Assembly: GCA_039933315.1 (NCBI GenBank)
Contig: JBDTOI010000027.1
Span: 1 to 32,167, forward strand
Reading direction: 5' to 3'
Source of the DNA: DASXRU01 sp039933315
GTDB taxonomy: Bacteria > Acidobacteriota > Blastocatellia > Pyrinomonadales > Pyrinomonadaceae
DNA length: 32,167 nucleotides
In this document: in pieces, positions 7,148 through 15,690 of the stretch
Numbering within the stretch: position 1 is the stretch's first letter
How the letters are laid out: every line of letters starts with the position of its first letter
Program-made: the position numbers and the translations under genes
The notes under the pieces: model-generated
Database searches by the model: none
What the model was told of the DNA's origin: nothing
The model's input: only the letters and a program-made list of their open reading frames with translations

Positions 7148-8773
7148 CTAAACCCCCGGCATCGCTTTCTTCAACGGCCGCAGCAGTATCAGCAGCACAA
7201 AGGCCATAATGAGCGCCATCGTTCCGAGGATGAGGAAGAAATTGGATTGCATCCAACGCTCCCAGAAGACGCCAATCATGGTCAGCTTGTTCCCGATGGC
7301 AGTGGCGACGAACCACCCTCCCATCATCAACCCGCGTATCCGTATTGGCGCAACCTTTGACACCAACGATAACCCCATCGGCGAGAGCATCAACTCGCCC
7401 AGAGAGATAACCATGTAGGCAAGAATTAGCCAGAACGGTGAAACTTTGAAGATGAAAGACCGCCGCATCAGGGCTGGGCGAAATTGGGCGGCCTGCGGCC
7501 CGATTGCAGTACTCACCGCCGCCGTAAACTTCGACTCTCCGGATCCCTTGTCGTCCGTCGCAAACTTCTTGCCCTTGATGGCCTCGCTGTTCAACTTGGC
7601 CAGCACATCATCCGGAACGCCGTCCTCCTTCAGGAAGCCTATCGCGCGATCCGTGATCCGGTAGGTGCCCGTCGGATAAGCATCGGGCGTTGGGACATAA
7701 CTCTCGCCGGCGCGCGCAGCGGCGAATAGAATGAAGAAAGACAAAGCAGTTAGGAACATTCCCACCGCCATCTTTGTCGGCGTCGAAGGCTCCATATTCT
7801 TTTGGTCCAGCCACTTCCAGAACCAAACCAAGGGAAACGTCAGGAAGATTATCCAGAATGGGTTGATCGCATTCGCGATCGTGCCTGAGACGCTCCAGGC
7901 GGTGTTGTCGTCAGCCCAATAGGTCAAAGTCGAACCGTTCTGGTGAAAGACCATCCAGAAGACGATCACTATCAGGAAGATTACAATAAGCGCGGCAATG
8001 CGCTTCCATTCGGGCACTGCATCCATCAGGCCCGCGCGCTTGCTGTGGGCATCACTCGCCTCGGCGCCTTTGCCCTGCCGGCTTACGCCCTGAGGCGGCG
8101 CGTCGGCAGTCACCGGAGCAACGTCGCCCACCGGCTCTTTGAGTATCGCGCCGGCCTTCGGCTCTTCGACATGGCGTTTGAAGCGCCAGAGGATTCCCAC
8201 CGAAATCAACATCCCGAAGGCTGCCACGGCGAAGGCGGGGTGGTATCCAAACTTCGCCTTCACGATTTCCATTACGATGGGGGCAGCAAACGCGCCCACG
8301 TTGATGCCCATGTAGAAAATATTGTAGGCGCGATCTTTCAGGTGGCTGCCTTCGGGATAGAGATTACCCACCATGGTGGAGACGTTCGGCTTAAAGAACC
8401 CGTTGCCAATAACGAGACAGGTGAGTGCGGCGTAAACAGCCGGCATCGAGCGAATTGAGAGCAACGCGTGGCCGGCCATAAAGAAGACGCCGCCGACCAT
8501 CACCGCCCGGCGGTAGCCCAGCTTCCAGTCAGCGATGAAGCCGCCCACGAGCGGGCTGGCGTACACGAACATCAAGTACCACGCGTACAGGTTCGTGGCT
8601 TCAGCGGCCGTCCACCCGAATCCTTGATCCGGATTGCGCAGGTAGAGTGTGAAGAGCGCCAGCATGGAGTAGAAGCTGAAGCGCTCCCACATCTCGGTGC
8701 CGAAAAGGACATAGAGACCTGTCGGATGCTTTTGAATATCGCGGGCCCCGTTCATCGTCGTGGCAGTAGCCAT
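7148..8773 (-). CDS. POT/PTR family proton-coupled peptide transporter
   Basis: An inner-membrane symporter of the proton-dependent oligopeptide transporter family, expected to import di- and tripeptides. The first helix carries the family's ExxERF signature (EMWERF, Glu27, Glu30, Arg31), and the loop after helix 2 reads GGFIADWKLGYRR. About 12-14 hydrophobic segments are present, with two long hydrophilic insertions near residues 210-255 and 355-430; the first may be the usual loop between the two six-helix bundles. The length of 541 residues is typical. The ATG start has GGAG nine bases upstream. The DPP-IV-like peptidase follows downstream on the same strand, consistent with cleavage of peptides outside and import of the products. 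Confidence 0.9.
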   Translation of the reverse strand: MATATTMNGARDIQKHPTGLYVLFGTEMWERFSFYSMLALFTLYLRNPDQGFGWTAAEATNLYAWYLMFVYASPLVGGFIADWKLGYRRAVMVGGVFFMAGHALLSIRSMPAVYAALTCLVIGNGFFKPNVSTMVGNLYPEGSHLKDRAYNIFYMGINVGAFAAPIVMEIVKAKFGYHPAFAVAAFGMLISVGILWRFKRHVEEPKAGAILKEPVGDVAPVTADAPPQGVSRQGKGAEASDAHSKRAGLMDAVPEWKRIAALIVIFLIVIVFWMVFHQNGSTLTYWADDNTAWSVSGTIANAINPFWIIFLTFPLVWFWKWLDQKNMEPSTPTKMAVGMFLTALSFFILFAAARAGESYVPTPDAYPTGTYRITDRAIGFLKEDGVPDDVLAKLNSEAIKGKKFATDDKGSGESKFTAAVSTAIGPQAAQFRPALMRRSFIFKVSPFWLILAYMVISLGELMLSPMGLSLVSKVAPIRIRGLMMGGWFVATAIGNKLTMIGVFWERWMQSNFFLILGTMALIMAFVLLILLRPLKKAMPGV

Positions 8774-9122
8774 TAGCTGTCACTCCTTTTGCGCCTTGAA
8801 GTGGTCTAACTACTTTTACAGGGGAGATTGTGAATTATGGCAGGCATTCAGCCAAAGATTACGGCTCCTGTCAAGGCCATGCTAGTGCGAGGCAGAGCGA
8901 ACCTGCGCTAAGCCGGGCAGCCCGGCTGAGGTATTCGTCACCGCGCCGCCGCTTTGGTTGTCATTTGAGATATCAAATGAAACGCATCCAAGGCCCAGGG
9001 CCGCCGTCGCTTAGGAAACTCAGCCGTTTCCGCTATGCTAAACGAAACAACTCCCATGACACTGCGTCAATTCGTTTTTTAGGACGAGACCGCGGCAAAC
9101 TGTTTTGATGAAGGAACTTCTA
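8774..9122. other. Divergent intergenic region, one operator-like palindrome
   Basis: This ~350-base gap separates the divergent transporter and beta-helix genes, so promoters for both should lie here, but no confident -35/-10 pair was found. The one clear structure is the palindrome at 8961-8980. A frame at 8830-9108 opens at a GTG behind GGGGAG, but its product is arginine-rich with no family resemblance, so I do not call it a gene. Confidence 0.5.
8961..8980. promoter_or_regulatory. Operator-like palindrome TCATTTGA-N4-TCAAATGA
   Basis: A perfect 8-base inverted repeat with a 4-base spacer lies midway between two divergent genes. It is AT-rich in a GC-rich setting and about the size of a dimeric helix-turn-helix regulator site. 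No regulator is encoded next to it, so the binding protein is unknown. Confidence 0.4.
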
Positions 9123-10385
9123 ATGTCACAGAGCTCGCGTTACCCGCTTCTTATCGCCCTCGTAATCTTATCCAGCTTTGGATTCAGGAGCATCGCGCAA
9201 GTTCGGCAGCCCCAGACCAGCTCGCGGACCGTCTTTGCCGACCGTTTCCCAGGGGCAGATCTCGGCGCCAGGATCAATGCTGCCGACCGCTCCCTTGGCG
9301 CTGCGGCCGGTGAAATAGTTGTGCGCGGCGGCGGAAAAATCTCTACCCAGGTCATCGTCTCCAAAGGGCATACGCTTCGTTTTATGCGCGGTATCTATGC
9401 CCCGGACACTACCGGAATTCCGATACTGCTCAAGTCAGGCTCGTCACTCGTAGGTGAAAGCTGGGACGCCATAATTCTGGAATCGCCCGCCGCGAATCAG
9501 TTCACGGTGATCAAGGCCTATAACAACCTGCATAACCAAGCCGCGGATTCTGATATCACCGTACGCGATATTCAAATCAAAGGCGCCAACCCTGGATTCG
9601 ATTCGGCGCAGCAAGCCGTATCACTGGGAAACTGCTCCCGCTGCATCGTCAACAACGTCTGGGTCAACGGCACGCGCTCAATTGGCATACAACTCGGCGG
9701 CGCCTCTGAAGAGGGTAACTTCGCGCAGGATTCGAAGGTAACTAACTGTCTGTTCACGCGGGTCGCTTCGCAGAATCTGGCGCTGGTTAATGGACGAAAC
9801 ATCGTCTTCGAGGGCAATCGCTTCCTGGCGCCATCACAGGCGGGTGGACCGGGATCGACCGCCATAGACTTAGAACCCAATTCAGCTTCCGACCGCCTGC
9901 AGAATGTCATTGTCCGCAATAACATGATCGACGCGCGAAACGCTGAGCTGCCGACGGCTGGTAATGGGATCCTCGCACAGGCCGGCTCGGGGACGACCCT
10001 CGTTGGGCCCATCATTATCGAAAACAACACGATCATCGGCGGCAGCATACAACCTCCGGTGACGAAGAAGATCAGCAACGCACTCTATCTCCTGGGCCCT
10101 ATGAAAGACGTGACTATCAGAAACAATCGCGTGACGCGCACCGGACAGGCCGGCATTCACATCGAGGGCACTCGGTTAATCGTGACTGGAAACCAGTTCA
10201 CTGACGTAGGCGGTGGCGGGATAGCCGGGTTTCGTATCCAGAACGTGACCGACAGCCAGATCGTCGGCAACACCTTTACCTACACGGGGCAGGGTTCGGC
10301 TGATGCGACCATGGAACTGTTGGGCGCAAACCGCAATAACGTCATTCGGAACAATACCGGGTTCGGGGCCCCCCAGGCACGGTAG
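9123..10385 (+). CDS. Secreted right-handed beta-helix (pectate lyase-like fold) protein
   Basis: A 420-residue exported protein of unknown substrate. A signal peptide (about residues 1-25, ending RSIAQ) is followed by sequence rich in beta-helix coils with repeated NNxI and GNxF patterns (for example IIIENNTIIGG, VTIRNNRVTR, LIVTGNQFTD, IVGNTFTYTG), as in parallel beta-helix proteins that bind or cleave polysaccharide. An N-terminal FADRFPGADLGARINAA segment resembles the start of pectate-lyase-superfamily domains. The ATG at 9123 was chosen because AAGGA (9111-9115) sits seven bases upstream; a longer frame starts at TTG 9105 or ATG 9108 and would contain that Shine-Dalgarno. Catalytic residues cannot be assigned. 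No neighbour clarifies its role. Confidence 0.8.
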   Translation: MSQSSRYPLLIALVILSSFGFRSIAQVRQPQTSSRTVFADRFPGADLGARINAADRSLGAAAGEIVVRGGGKISTQVIVSKGHTLRFMRGIYAPDTTGIPILLKSGSSLVGESWDAIILESPAANQFTVIKAYNNLHNQAADSDITVRDIQIKGANPGFDSAQQAVSLGNCSRCIVNNVWVNGTRSIGIQLGGASEEGNFAQDSKVTNCLFTRVASQNLALVNGRNIVFEGNRFLAPSQAGGPGSTAIDLEPNSASDRLQNVIVRNNMIDARNAELPTAGNGILAQAGSGTTLVGPIIIENNTIIGGSIQPPVTKKISNALYLLGPMKDVTIRNNRVTRTGQAGIHIEGTRLIVTGNQFTDVGGGGIAGFRIQNVTDSQIVGNTFTYTGQGSADATMELLGANRNNVIRNNTGFGAPQAR

Positions 10386-10448
10386 ATACAGCAATTGCAA
10401 GCTGAACGCCGGCGGTCTTCGGGTGTGGGACATGCATCATGACCGCGC

Positions 10449-10478
10449 TTGACAGATTACTTTCACGGGGCGTATAAG
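10449..10478 (+). promoter_or_regulatory. Sigma-70 promoter of the SAM-II-like leader
   Basis: A perfect TTGACA (10449-10454) is followed 18 bases later by TATAAG (10473-10478). Initiation would fall near 10485, only about eight bases before the first paired base of the riboswitch, a good independent fit. Confidence 0.75.
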
Positions 10479-10489
10479 CTGCAATTGAG

Positions 10490-10550
10490 AAACGTGGTGA
10501 GTTAAGGCGACTTGCGGCCACGGAAAATAATCCGCTAAACAGCTCGGCGA
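10490..10550 (+). promoter_or_regulatory. SAM-II (SAM-alpha)-like riboswitch
   Basis: The 5' leader of the methionine gene matches the SAM-II aptamer as I remember it. Stem P1 is CGTGG (10493-10497) with CCACG (10518-10522). The loop opens TGAGTTAA and closes with CTTGC next to GCCACG, and the 3' side ends with GCTAAA (10534-10539). The distance from CACG to GCTAAA is 11 bases, equal to the consensus I recall. Pseudoknot P2a, between CGACTTG (10508-10514) and TAATCCG (10528-10534), pairs at five of seven positions, one of them a G-U, with two mismatches; that is the weak point. SAM-II elements control methionine and SAM genes, and the next gene is a homocysteine methyltransferase. Binding of SAM would be expected to reduce expression. 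Confidence 0.65.
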
Positions 10551-10586
10551 GTTCGAGAGAACAGTTCCGAAAACTTCAGGCATCAT

Positions 10587-10622
10587 GAAGTCCCGCGTTG
10601 TTTGGCGGGACTTCTTTATTTT
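10587..10622 (+). terminator. Intrinsic terminator in the riboswitch leader
   Basis: A perfect 10-base stem, GAAGTCCCGC (10587-10596) with GCGGGACTTC (10605-10614), has an 8-base loop followed by TTTATTTT. An alternative hairpin, ACTTCA (10573-10578) with TGAAGT (10586-10591), would use the same left-arm bases and so could act as an antiterminator. Its position between riboswitch and gene suggests control of transcription. It could instead end a short independent RNA of about 135 bases. Confidence 0.85.
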
Positions 10623-10630
10623 GGAATGCG

Positions 10631-10776
10631 GATTTCGGATCGCGGACTTCTCGAATACTGATTGGAGATTTCGGATTGCGGATTCGAAGAAGCGGCAGGA
10701 TCAACAGGCTTTGGCAGCCAACTGGCAATAGCCGTTTAGTGGTCGACTTCAAATCCCCAATCCACAGTCCGCAATC
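10631..10776. repeat. Diverged inverted/direct repeat in the metH-metF leader
   Basis: GATTTCGGATCGCG (10631-10644) and GATTTCGGATTGCG (10667-10680) are near-identical direct copies. A loosely complementary arm (about 10747-10776) contains CCACAGTCCGCAATC. It occupies most of the ~170 bases between the terminator and the start codon, so read-through transcripts would carry it. Confidence 0.65.
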
Positions 10777-10794
10777 ATCAATAGCTAGGGGCTA

Positions 10795-12681
10795 ATGAAA
10801 AACTTCAGAGATATCCTGGAGGGCGACGGCATATACGTCTTTGACGGCGCGATGGGCACCATGCTGTATGCCAAAGGCGTCTATATCAATCGCTCGTACG
10901 ACGAGTTGAACATTACCGCCCCCGACCTTGTGCGCGAGGTCCACGCAGAATACTGCCGCGCCGGCGCTGACATCCTGGAGACCAACACTTTTGGCGCGAC
11001 CATTCCCAAGCTGCAACAGTATGGCCTCGAAGGCCTCATGCGCGAGATTAACATTGCCGGGGCGCGCCTGGCCCGCGAAGCAACCGGCGACGATTGCTAT
11101 GTCGCGGGAGCCGTAGGACCGCTGGGCCTTCGCATCGAGCCGTATGGTCCCACGTCGTATGACGAAGCCAGGGATCTATTCAAGCAACAGATAGGCGCGC
11201 TGCTGGAAGGCGGCGTCGATCTGTTCGTCCTGGAAACATTTTCCGATCTCACGGAAATGCAGCAAGCCTTACGCGCGGTGCGCGAACTATGCGATCTGCC
11301 CGTAATCGCGCAGATGACCATACAGGTGGATGGCAACACCGCCTTCGGCACCACACCGGAGATATTCACCGCCAGCCTGGATGAATGGGGCGCGGACGTA
11401 ATCGGTCTCAACTGCGGCGTAGGTCCGGCGATTGTCCTGAGCGGGCTCGAGAAAATGCGCGCCGTCACCAAGAAGAAGCTGGCCGCCCAACCGAATGCCG
11501 GCCTGCCGCGTGACGTGCAGGGGCGCCAGTTCTACATGTGCTCTCCGGAGTACATGTCGAAGTTCGCCAAGCGCTTTATCCAGTCGGGCGCCAAGTTCAT
11601 TGGCGGTTGCTGCGGCACCACGCCGGCGCATATTAAGTTCATCGCTGACGCAGTGCGGGCGGCCTCGCCACGGGCGCAACGCTCGACGGGAACTACCGGC
11701 CAACTGGTGCGCGTCGATGAGCTTGTTCCCGCCGATATCAAAGTCATGCCGCCGGAAGAACGTTCTGCCTGGTCCCGTAAAATCACGCGCGGCGAGTTTG
11801 TTACATCCGTCGAAGTGCTGCCGCCTAAGGGGGTGGACGCGCAAAAAACGCTTGACGCCATTCGGCTCTTGAAAGATGCGGGCGTAGATGGCGTTAACAT
11901 CCCGGATGGCGCGCGAGCTCAGTCACGTATGAGCGCGCTGGCGACCGCGGTGCTGGTGGAGCGAGACATAGGCATCGAGGCAGTGCTGCACTACTGCTGT
12001 CGCGACCGCAACCTGCTGGGCATGATGTCCGATCTACTTGGCGCTGCCGCGTTGGGCCTGCGCAATTTGTTGTTGATAACCGGCGACCCGCCGAAGATGG
12101 GCCCGTACCCGGATGCGACTGCCGTGTTCGACATCGACGCCATTGGTTTGACCAACATGGTCAACAAACTGAATCACGGTCTCGACCTCGGCAATAACCC
12201 GATCGGGCAGCCCACCTCGTTTTGTATCGGCGTGGGTGTAAACCCCGGCGCGATTAATCTGGATGAAGAGATAAAGCGGTTCGAATACAAAGTCGAAGCC
12301 GGGGCCCAGTACGCCATCACACAACCGGTGTTCGATACTGACCAGCTGCGCGATTTTCTAAAACGGATCGACCACGTGCGCGTGCCCATCGTCGCCGGAA
12401 TCTGGCCGCTTGTGTCCTTCCGCAATGCCGAGTTCCTGCACAACGAGGTGCCCGGCGTGCGCGTGACCCCTTCGATCATGGAACGAATGCGGGCGGCGTC
12501 TGCGATCAGCAAAGAAGCAGGGCGGGATGAAGGATTGAAGATCGCGCGCGAGTCGCTGCTCGAAGTGCGCGAGTTGATTCAGGGTGTGCAGGTGTCCGCG
12601 CCGTTCAATAATGTGAAGTACGCGCTGGAAGTGTTTGAAGTGCTGGAGGCCTTCAAAGCATCCACCTCGTCGGCTGGATAA
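10795..12681 (+). CDS. Bifunctional homocysteine S-methyltransferase / methylenetetrahydrofolate reductase
   Basis: A fusion of two steps of methionine synthesis. Residues ~1-310 form a homocysteine S-methyltransferase domain: GAMGTM at 18-23, and the zinc-binding cysteines are in LNCGVGP (about 206) and GGCCGTTPAHI (about 270). Residues ~330-615 form a MetF-type flavin reductase that makes 5-methyltetrahydrofolate (VEVLPPKGVD, LLLITGDPPKMG, YAITQPVFD). This layout, as in YitJ-type proteins, lacks the cobalamin and activation domains of full MetH. The ATG start has AGGGG three bases upstream, which is short. The gene has its own promoter, a SAM-II-like riboswitch and a terminator upstream, consistent with repression when SAM is plentiful. 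Whether its methyl donor is methylfolate directly or through a partner cannot be told from sequence. Confidence 0.93.
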   Translation: MKNFRDILEGDGIYVFDGAMGTMLYAKGVYINRSYDELNITAPDLVREVHAEYCRAGADILETNTFGATIPKLQQYGLEGLMREINIAGARLAREATGDDCYVAGAVGPLGLRIEPYGPTSYDEARDLFKQQIGALLEGGVDLFVLETFSDLTEMQQALRAVRELCDLPVIAQMTIQVDGNTAFGTTPEIFTASLDEWGADVIGLNCGVGPAIVLSGLEKMRAVTKKKLAAQPNAGLPRDVQGRQFYMCSPEYMSKFAKRFIQSGAKFIGGCCGTTPAHIKFIADAVRAASPRAQRSTGTTGQLVRVDELVPADIKVMPPEERSAWSRKITRGEFVTSVEVLPPKGVDAQKTLDAIRLLKDAGVDGVNIPDGARAQSRMSALATAVLVERDIGIEAVLHYCCRDRNLLGMMSDLLGAAALGLRNLLLITGDPPKMGPYPDATAVFDIDAIGLTNMVNKLNHGLDLGNNPIGQPTSFCIGVGVNPGAINLDEEIKRFEYKVEAGAQYAITQPVFDTDQLRDFLKRIDHVRVPIVAGIWPLVSFRNAEFLHNEVPGVRVTPSIMERMRAASAISKEAGRDEGLKIARESLLEVRELIQGVQVSAPFNNVKYALEVFEVLEAFKASTSSAG

Positions 12682-12715
12682 TGGCGGGCTTCCACAGGTT
12701 CTACAGGTAAGTTGG

Positions 12716-12821
12716 GGTTTCACGCAAAGGCGCTAACAAGAGAAAAACCGAAGGCGCAAAGAGTTGACTGGTCTTCTTTGCGCCTTCTGCTTTTCCTTTC
12801 TTAGCGCCTTTGCGTGAAACC
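12716..12821. terminator. Nested inverted repeat between convergent genes
   Basis: The outer arms 12716-12736 and 12801-12821 are a perfect 21-base inverted repeat containing TTTCACGCAAAGGCGCTAA. Inner arms (about 12751-12762 with 12777-12788, GAAGGCGCAAAG type) continue the pairing to the tip. It lies between the end of the methionine gene and the end of the opposing SIR2-TPR gene. The strong stem and the A- and T-rich stretches between the arm pairs suggest a two-way terminator, but no classical T-tract is present. Confidence 0.6.
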
Positions 12822-12854
12822 GCAAGCCTCGCCACAAGCCCGTTGAAGCAGACT

Positions 12855-15674
12855 TCAAACACCCAACTTGCTGTTGCAGCGGGCGATGACTTTCTGGGCC
12901 ATAGCGGCATCATCCGAACCCACCGGAAACAGTTCAAGGGCCTGTTTCGCCAATCCGCGCGCCTGCGCGTAGTCCGGCGAAGTTTGCACCAGCTCGATCG
13001 AGGCGTTGAGCAATGCGGTGGCGCAAGACTCTACGTCGCCCAGTTGTCCGGAAACTTCCGCCAACTGCAGCAACACGGGGACTGCGATGGCTGGCTGACC
13101 TTTTGCCATCACCGCATTGGCCCATCGTTGCAGTAGCTTCTCCCCTCTCGTGAGCGCATTCCGCGCCTGGCCCATTAGGCCGATGTCCTGAAAGACGCTG
13201 GCTGCTTGCCGGTACCAATCAACGGCGTGTGCCAACTCCCCGGCAAACTCGGCCGTGCTGGCCGCCGACTCGCAGAAAGCCGCAACCAGTTGCATGGCTC
13301 CGATCTTTTCGTACATGGCGATCAAATCGGGATAGAGCGTTACCATCTCCCTCGCGGCGGCTTTTCCCATTTCCAGGTCGCGGGACGCGTGTCCCGCCTC
13401 CGACAGCGCTGCAATCCGCTCGTCCAAACGCACCGCGGCCTCGCCCAACTTGCAGTATTCAAGGTTCTGCTGGTCAATCTGTTCGGTGAGCCCCTGCCAG
13501 AATTCCGCCGACTCAGCGAAGGCGGCGGCAGCTTCGCCGTCGCGCTGCTGCAGCAGCAGTAGCGTGCCCAGATTCATCATGGCACTCGCGTGGGCCCTGG
13601 TTGCTCCGAGCTTTGCGAAGCCATCGATGGCCTCGCGATATGCCTTCTCAGAGGCAGTCACATTGCCGAGCATCAAACTAGCCTGGCCAACCTGCGCCCA
13701 TAGATCCGCGGTAAAGGTCGGGTTCCGATCGCTAACCATTGGTAGCGCGGTTTGCGCTGTCTCGAGCGCTTCCGCGAAGCGCCGCGTATCCATCATCACC
13801 GAAGCTAGGCGGTAGAGCGCGAACCCTTCGTTCGACGGATCTTTGATATCGCGAAAGATAGCCAGCGCCTTTTTGAACCAAGCCTCCGCGGCAACGAAGT
13901 CACCGCGCTGGCGATTGAGCAGGCCCAGGGAGAGGCAGGTGGCTCCCTGATTGTCACGACGTCCGAGTCTTTCTTCGGTTTGCAAAACGGAGTTCTGGAT
14001 TAGCTCAGCTTCGTCAAACCGGCCAAGCGCCGCAAGGACTTCCCCGCGATTGCCGGCAGCGGCAGCTACCGCTTCATCGTTGCCCAAACGCGTGAAGAGT
14101 TTTTCCACTTCCTCGAATAGAGTCACGGCGGCGGGATAATCACCTTTCAACTTGGCAATGATGCCGAGATCACTGAGAGCTGTCCCGCGCATTCGCTCGT
14201 CGCCTGCCTTCTTCGCGCAGGCGACACCTTCTTCGGCCAGGATACGGGCCTCATCAAGGCGCATCTGCCGGATCAGATGTGAGGCCAGACTTATCAACCC
14301 GAAGGCCAACAGAGACGGATCGTCCCGCGTGCGGTAGCTGGCCAGGGCGGCTTCATACGCACGGGTGGCTTCATCGATCCGACCCAGCGTTTCCAGGCTT
14401 ATGCCCAGGTTGCCGCGGAACCGATCGCGCGTGTCGTCGTCGCCCACTTGTTCGGCCTGCTCGACCGCGATCGTAATCCATTGCACTGCTTCCTCATGAC
14501 GCCCCAGTCCGGACAACATTATGCCGAGCGCATTTGCCGCCAGTGACTTCATTAACCGCAGACCCTGGCCCGGGGCAGAGGTCTGGGTGGTGAGTTCTTC
14601 AATCCGCTTGAGAATTTCCTCAACGAGTCTGACTGCGGCGTGCGGCTCGGCACAGGCGGAAACAAGAAACGCGAGGGAGATTGCGCACATGCTCTGCGGT
14701 AATTTCTCGGCCCAGGCTTTGGCGCCTTGCTCGAGCGCGGACGTTTTCGACTCCAGATCCGGTGCCGTATCCTGAGCGAGATACTGCTCAATCCACGGAC
14801 GCGGTTCGGGCGAGATAAAAGATACGAAGTCGAGCAACCAGTTTGGCAATTCCCCTTCCACGAACTCGCCGCGATCGCCATAACGCTCTTTAAGATTAAT
14901 TACGGCGGGCAGGGGCTTCGATTTCTCACGCACAAACCACGTGAATCCCTGAGCTGTCTCAGCTTCCGGCAACAGGTTGAGATAGTTCGACTCGGCTTCC
15001 AGGTCCAGGCCGGAAAAGCCGAGGAACAGCCAGTGTCCCGAGCGCAGCAAGTGCTGCACGCAAGTCATTACCGGCAGAGGGAACCCACGCTTCCGCTGGG
15101 CCAGCGTGTCGATAAGAGTTCCGGGGTCGTCCACTGATCCGTGGAGTTTCAGGAGTTGGCAAGGCAGATCCGGTTTATCAAAGCGGGCCAGGTCGGCAGC
15201 CAGCGCGTGAAAGTGGTCCGGTTGGAAATGTCGCTCGAGGGGTGCATCCACTGCAGCGAAGGCGGTTTCGATCACGCGGTCAAAATTCGTCGTTATGATC
15301 GCTCGGACGCAACCGAGACGCGCCAACCAGGCGATTGCCAGATGGTTCGGATTCGCGTGCTCGCTATCAAGGTACCGCAAGACTTCGAAGTAACGTTTGT
15401 GCAAGAGCTCCGCCAGGACTTGCGCCTGGTATTCCGGCGGCAGCTTCTCGTGCGCATGACGGGACAGTATCAGGTCGGCCGCATTATCGGCCTGCTGCTG
15501 GCCGAGCACGGGCGTAGCCGCCGATGCCAGCGAACGCACGACGATGCGATTCACATCGCGCCACGCAGGCAGATTGGTTGGGGGAGCCACAGAGACGCCG
15601 GCGCCAACAAAGATTACCAGCCGCCGGTTCTGCGCGGCGATCAGCAGCTTGGCGATTTCACTGTCTTGCCTCAA
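12855..15674 (-). CDS. SIR2-like domain protein with C-terminal TPR array
   Basis: A 939-residue, probably cytoplasmic protein with an N-terminal SIR2_2-type NAD-binding domain and a long TPR array. Numbered from the TTG start: GAGVS at 24-28 (NAD-binding loop), TTNFD at 128-132 (catalytic-site Asn), LHGS at 177-180 (catalytic His), and FLGFSGLD near 217-224. All expected active residues are intact. From about residue 330 onward, repeats of ~40 residues such as LGRHEEAVQW, LGRIDEATRAYEAAL and RGDFVAAEAWFKKAL form ten or more TPRs. In known anti-phage proteins, SIR2 domains of this class destroy NAD when a sensor domain is triggered; a similar role here is inference. The TTG start has AAGGA five bases upstream, whereas the longer GTG start (15707) lies inside a repeat. 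It stands alone, with no visible partner. Confidence 0.82.
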   Translation of the reverse strand: MRQDSEIAKLLIAAQNRRLVIFVGAGVSVAPPTNLPAWRDVNRIVVRSLASAATPVLGQQQADNAADLILSRHAHEKLPPEYQAQVLAELLHKRYFEVLRYLDSEHANPNHLAIAWLARLGCVRAIITTNFDRVIETAFAAVDAPLERHFQPDHFHALAADLARFDKPDLPCQLLKLHGSVDDPGTLIDTLAQRKRGFPLPVMTCVQHLLRSGHWLFLGFSGLDLEAESNYLNLLPEAETAQGFTWFVREKSKPLPAVINLKERYGDRGEFVEGELPNWLLDFVSFISPEPRPWIEQYLAQDTAPDLESKTSALEQGAKAWAEKLPQSMCAISLAFLVSACAEPHAAVRLVEEILKRIEELTTQTSAPGQGLRLMKSLAANALGIMLSGLGRHEEAVQWITIAVEQAEQVGDDDTRDRFRGNLGISLETLGRIDEATRAYEAALASYRTRDDPSLLAFGLISLASHLIRQMRLDEARILAEEGVACAKKAGDERMRGTALSDLGIIAKLKGDYPAAVTLFEEVEKLFTRLGNDEAVAAAAGNRGEVLAALGRFDEAELIQNSVLQTEERLGRRDNQGATCLSLGLLNRQRGDFVAAEAWFKKALAIFRDIKDPSNEGFALYRLASVMMDTRRFAEALETAQTALPMVSDRNPTFTADLWAQVGQASLMLGNVTASEKAYREAIDGFAKLGATRAHASAMMNLGTLLLLQQRDGEAAAAFAESAEFWQGLTEQIDQQNLEYCKLGEAAVRLDERIAALSEAGHASRDLEMGKAAAREMVTLYPDLIAMYEKIGAMQLVAAFCESAASTAEFAGELAHAVDWYRQAASVFQDIGLMGQARNALTRGEKLLQRWANAVMAKGQPAIAVPVLLQLAEVSGQLGDVESCATALLNASIELVQTSPDYAQARGLAKQALELFPVGSDDAAMAQKVIARCNSKLGV

Positions 15675-15690
15675 TGCGTTCCTTGCGGCG

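Noticed and set aside
8830..9108. 92-codon frame opening at GTG behind GGGGAG
   Set aside because: The product is arginine-rich, resembles no family, and spans the operator-like palindrome; it reads as GC-biased noncoding DNA.
10485..10622. Independent small RNA instead of a riboswitch
   Set aside because: It is possible from promoter and terminator alone, but the SAM-II-like core and the methionine gene downstream make a regulatory leader the better explanation.
12855..15674. Part of a Thoeris, SIR2-HerA or SIR2-Argonaute system
   Set aside because: Neighbouring genes are a methionine enzyme and a mannosidase; no TIR, HerA, Argonaute or SLOG domain is in the window.
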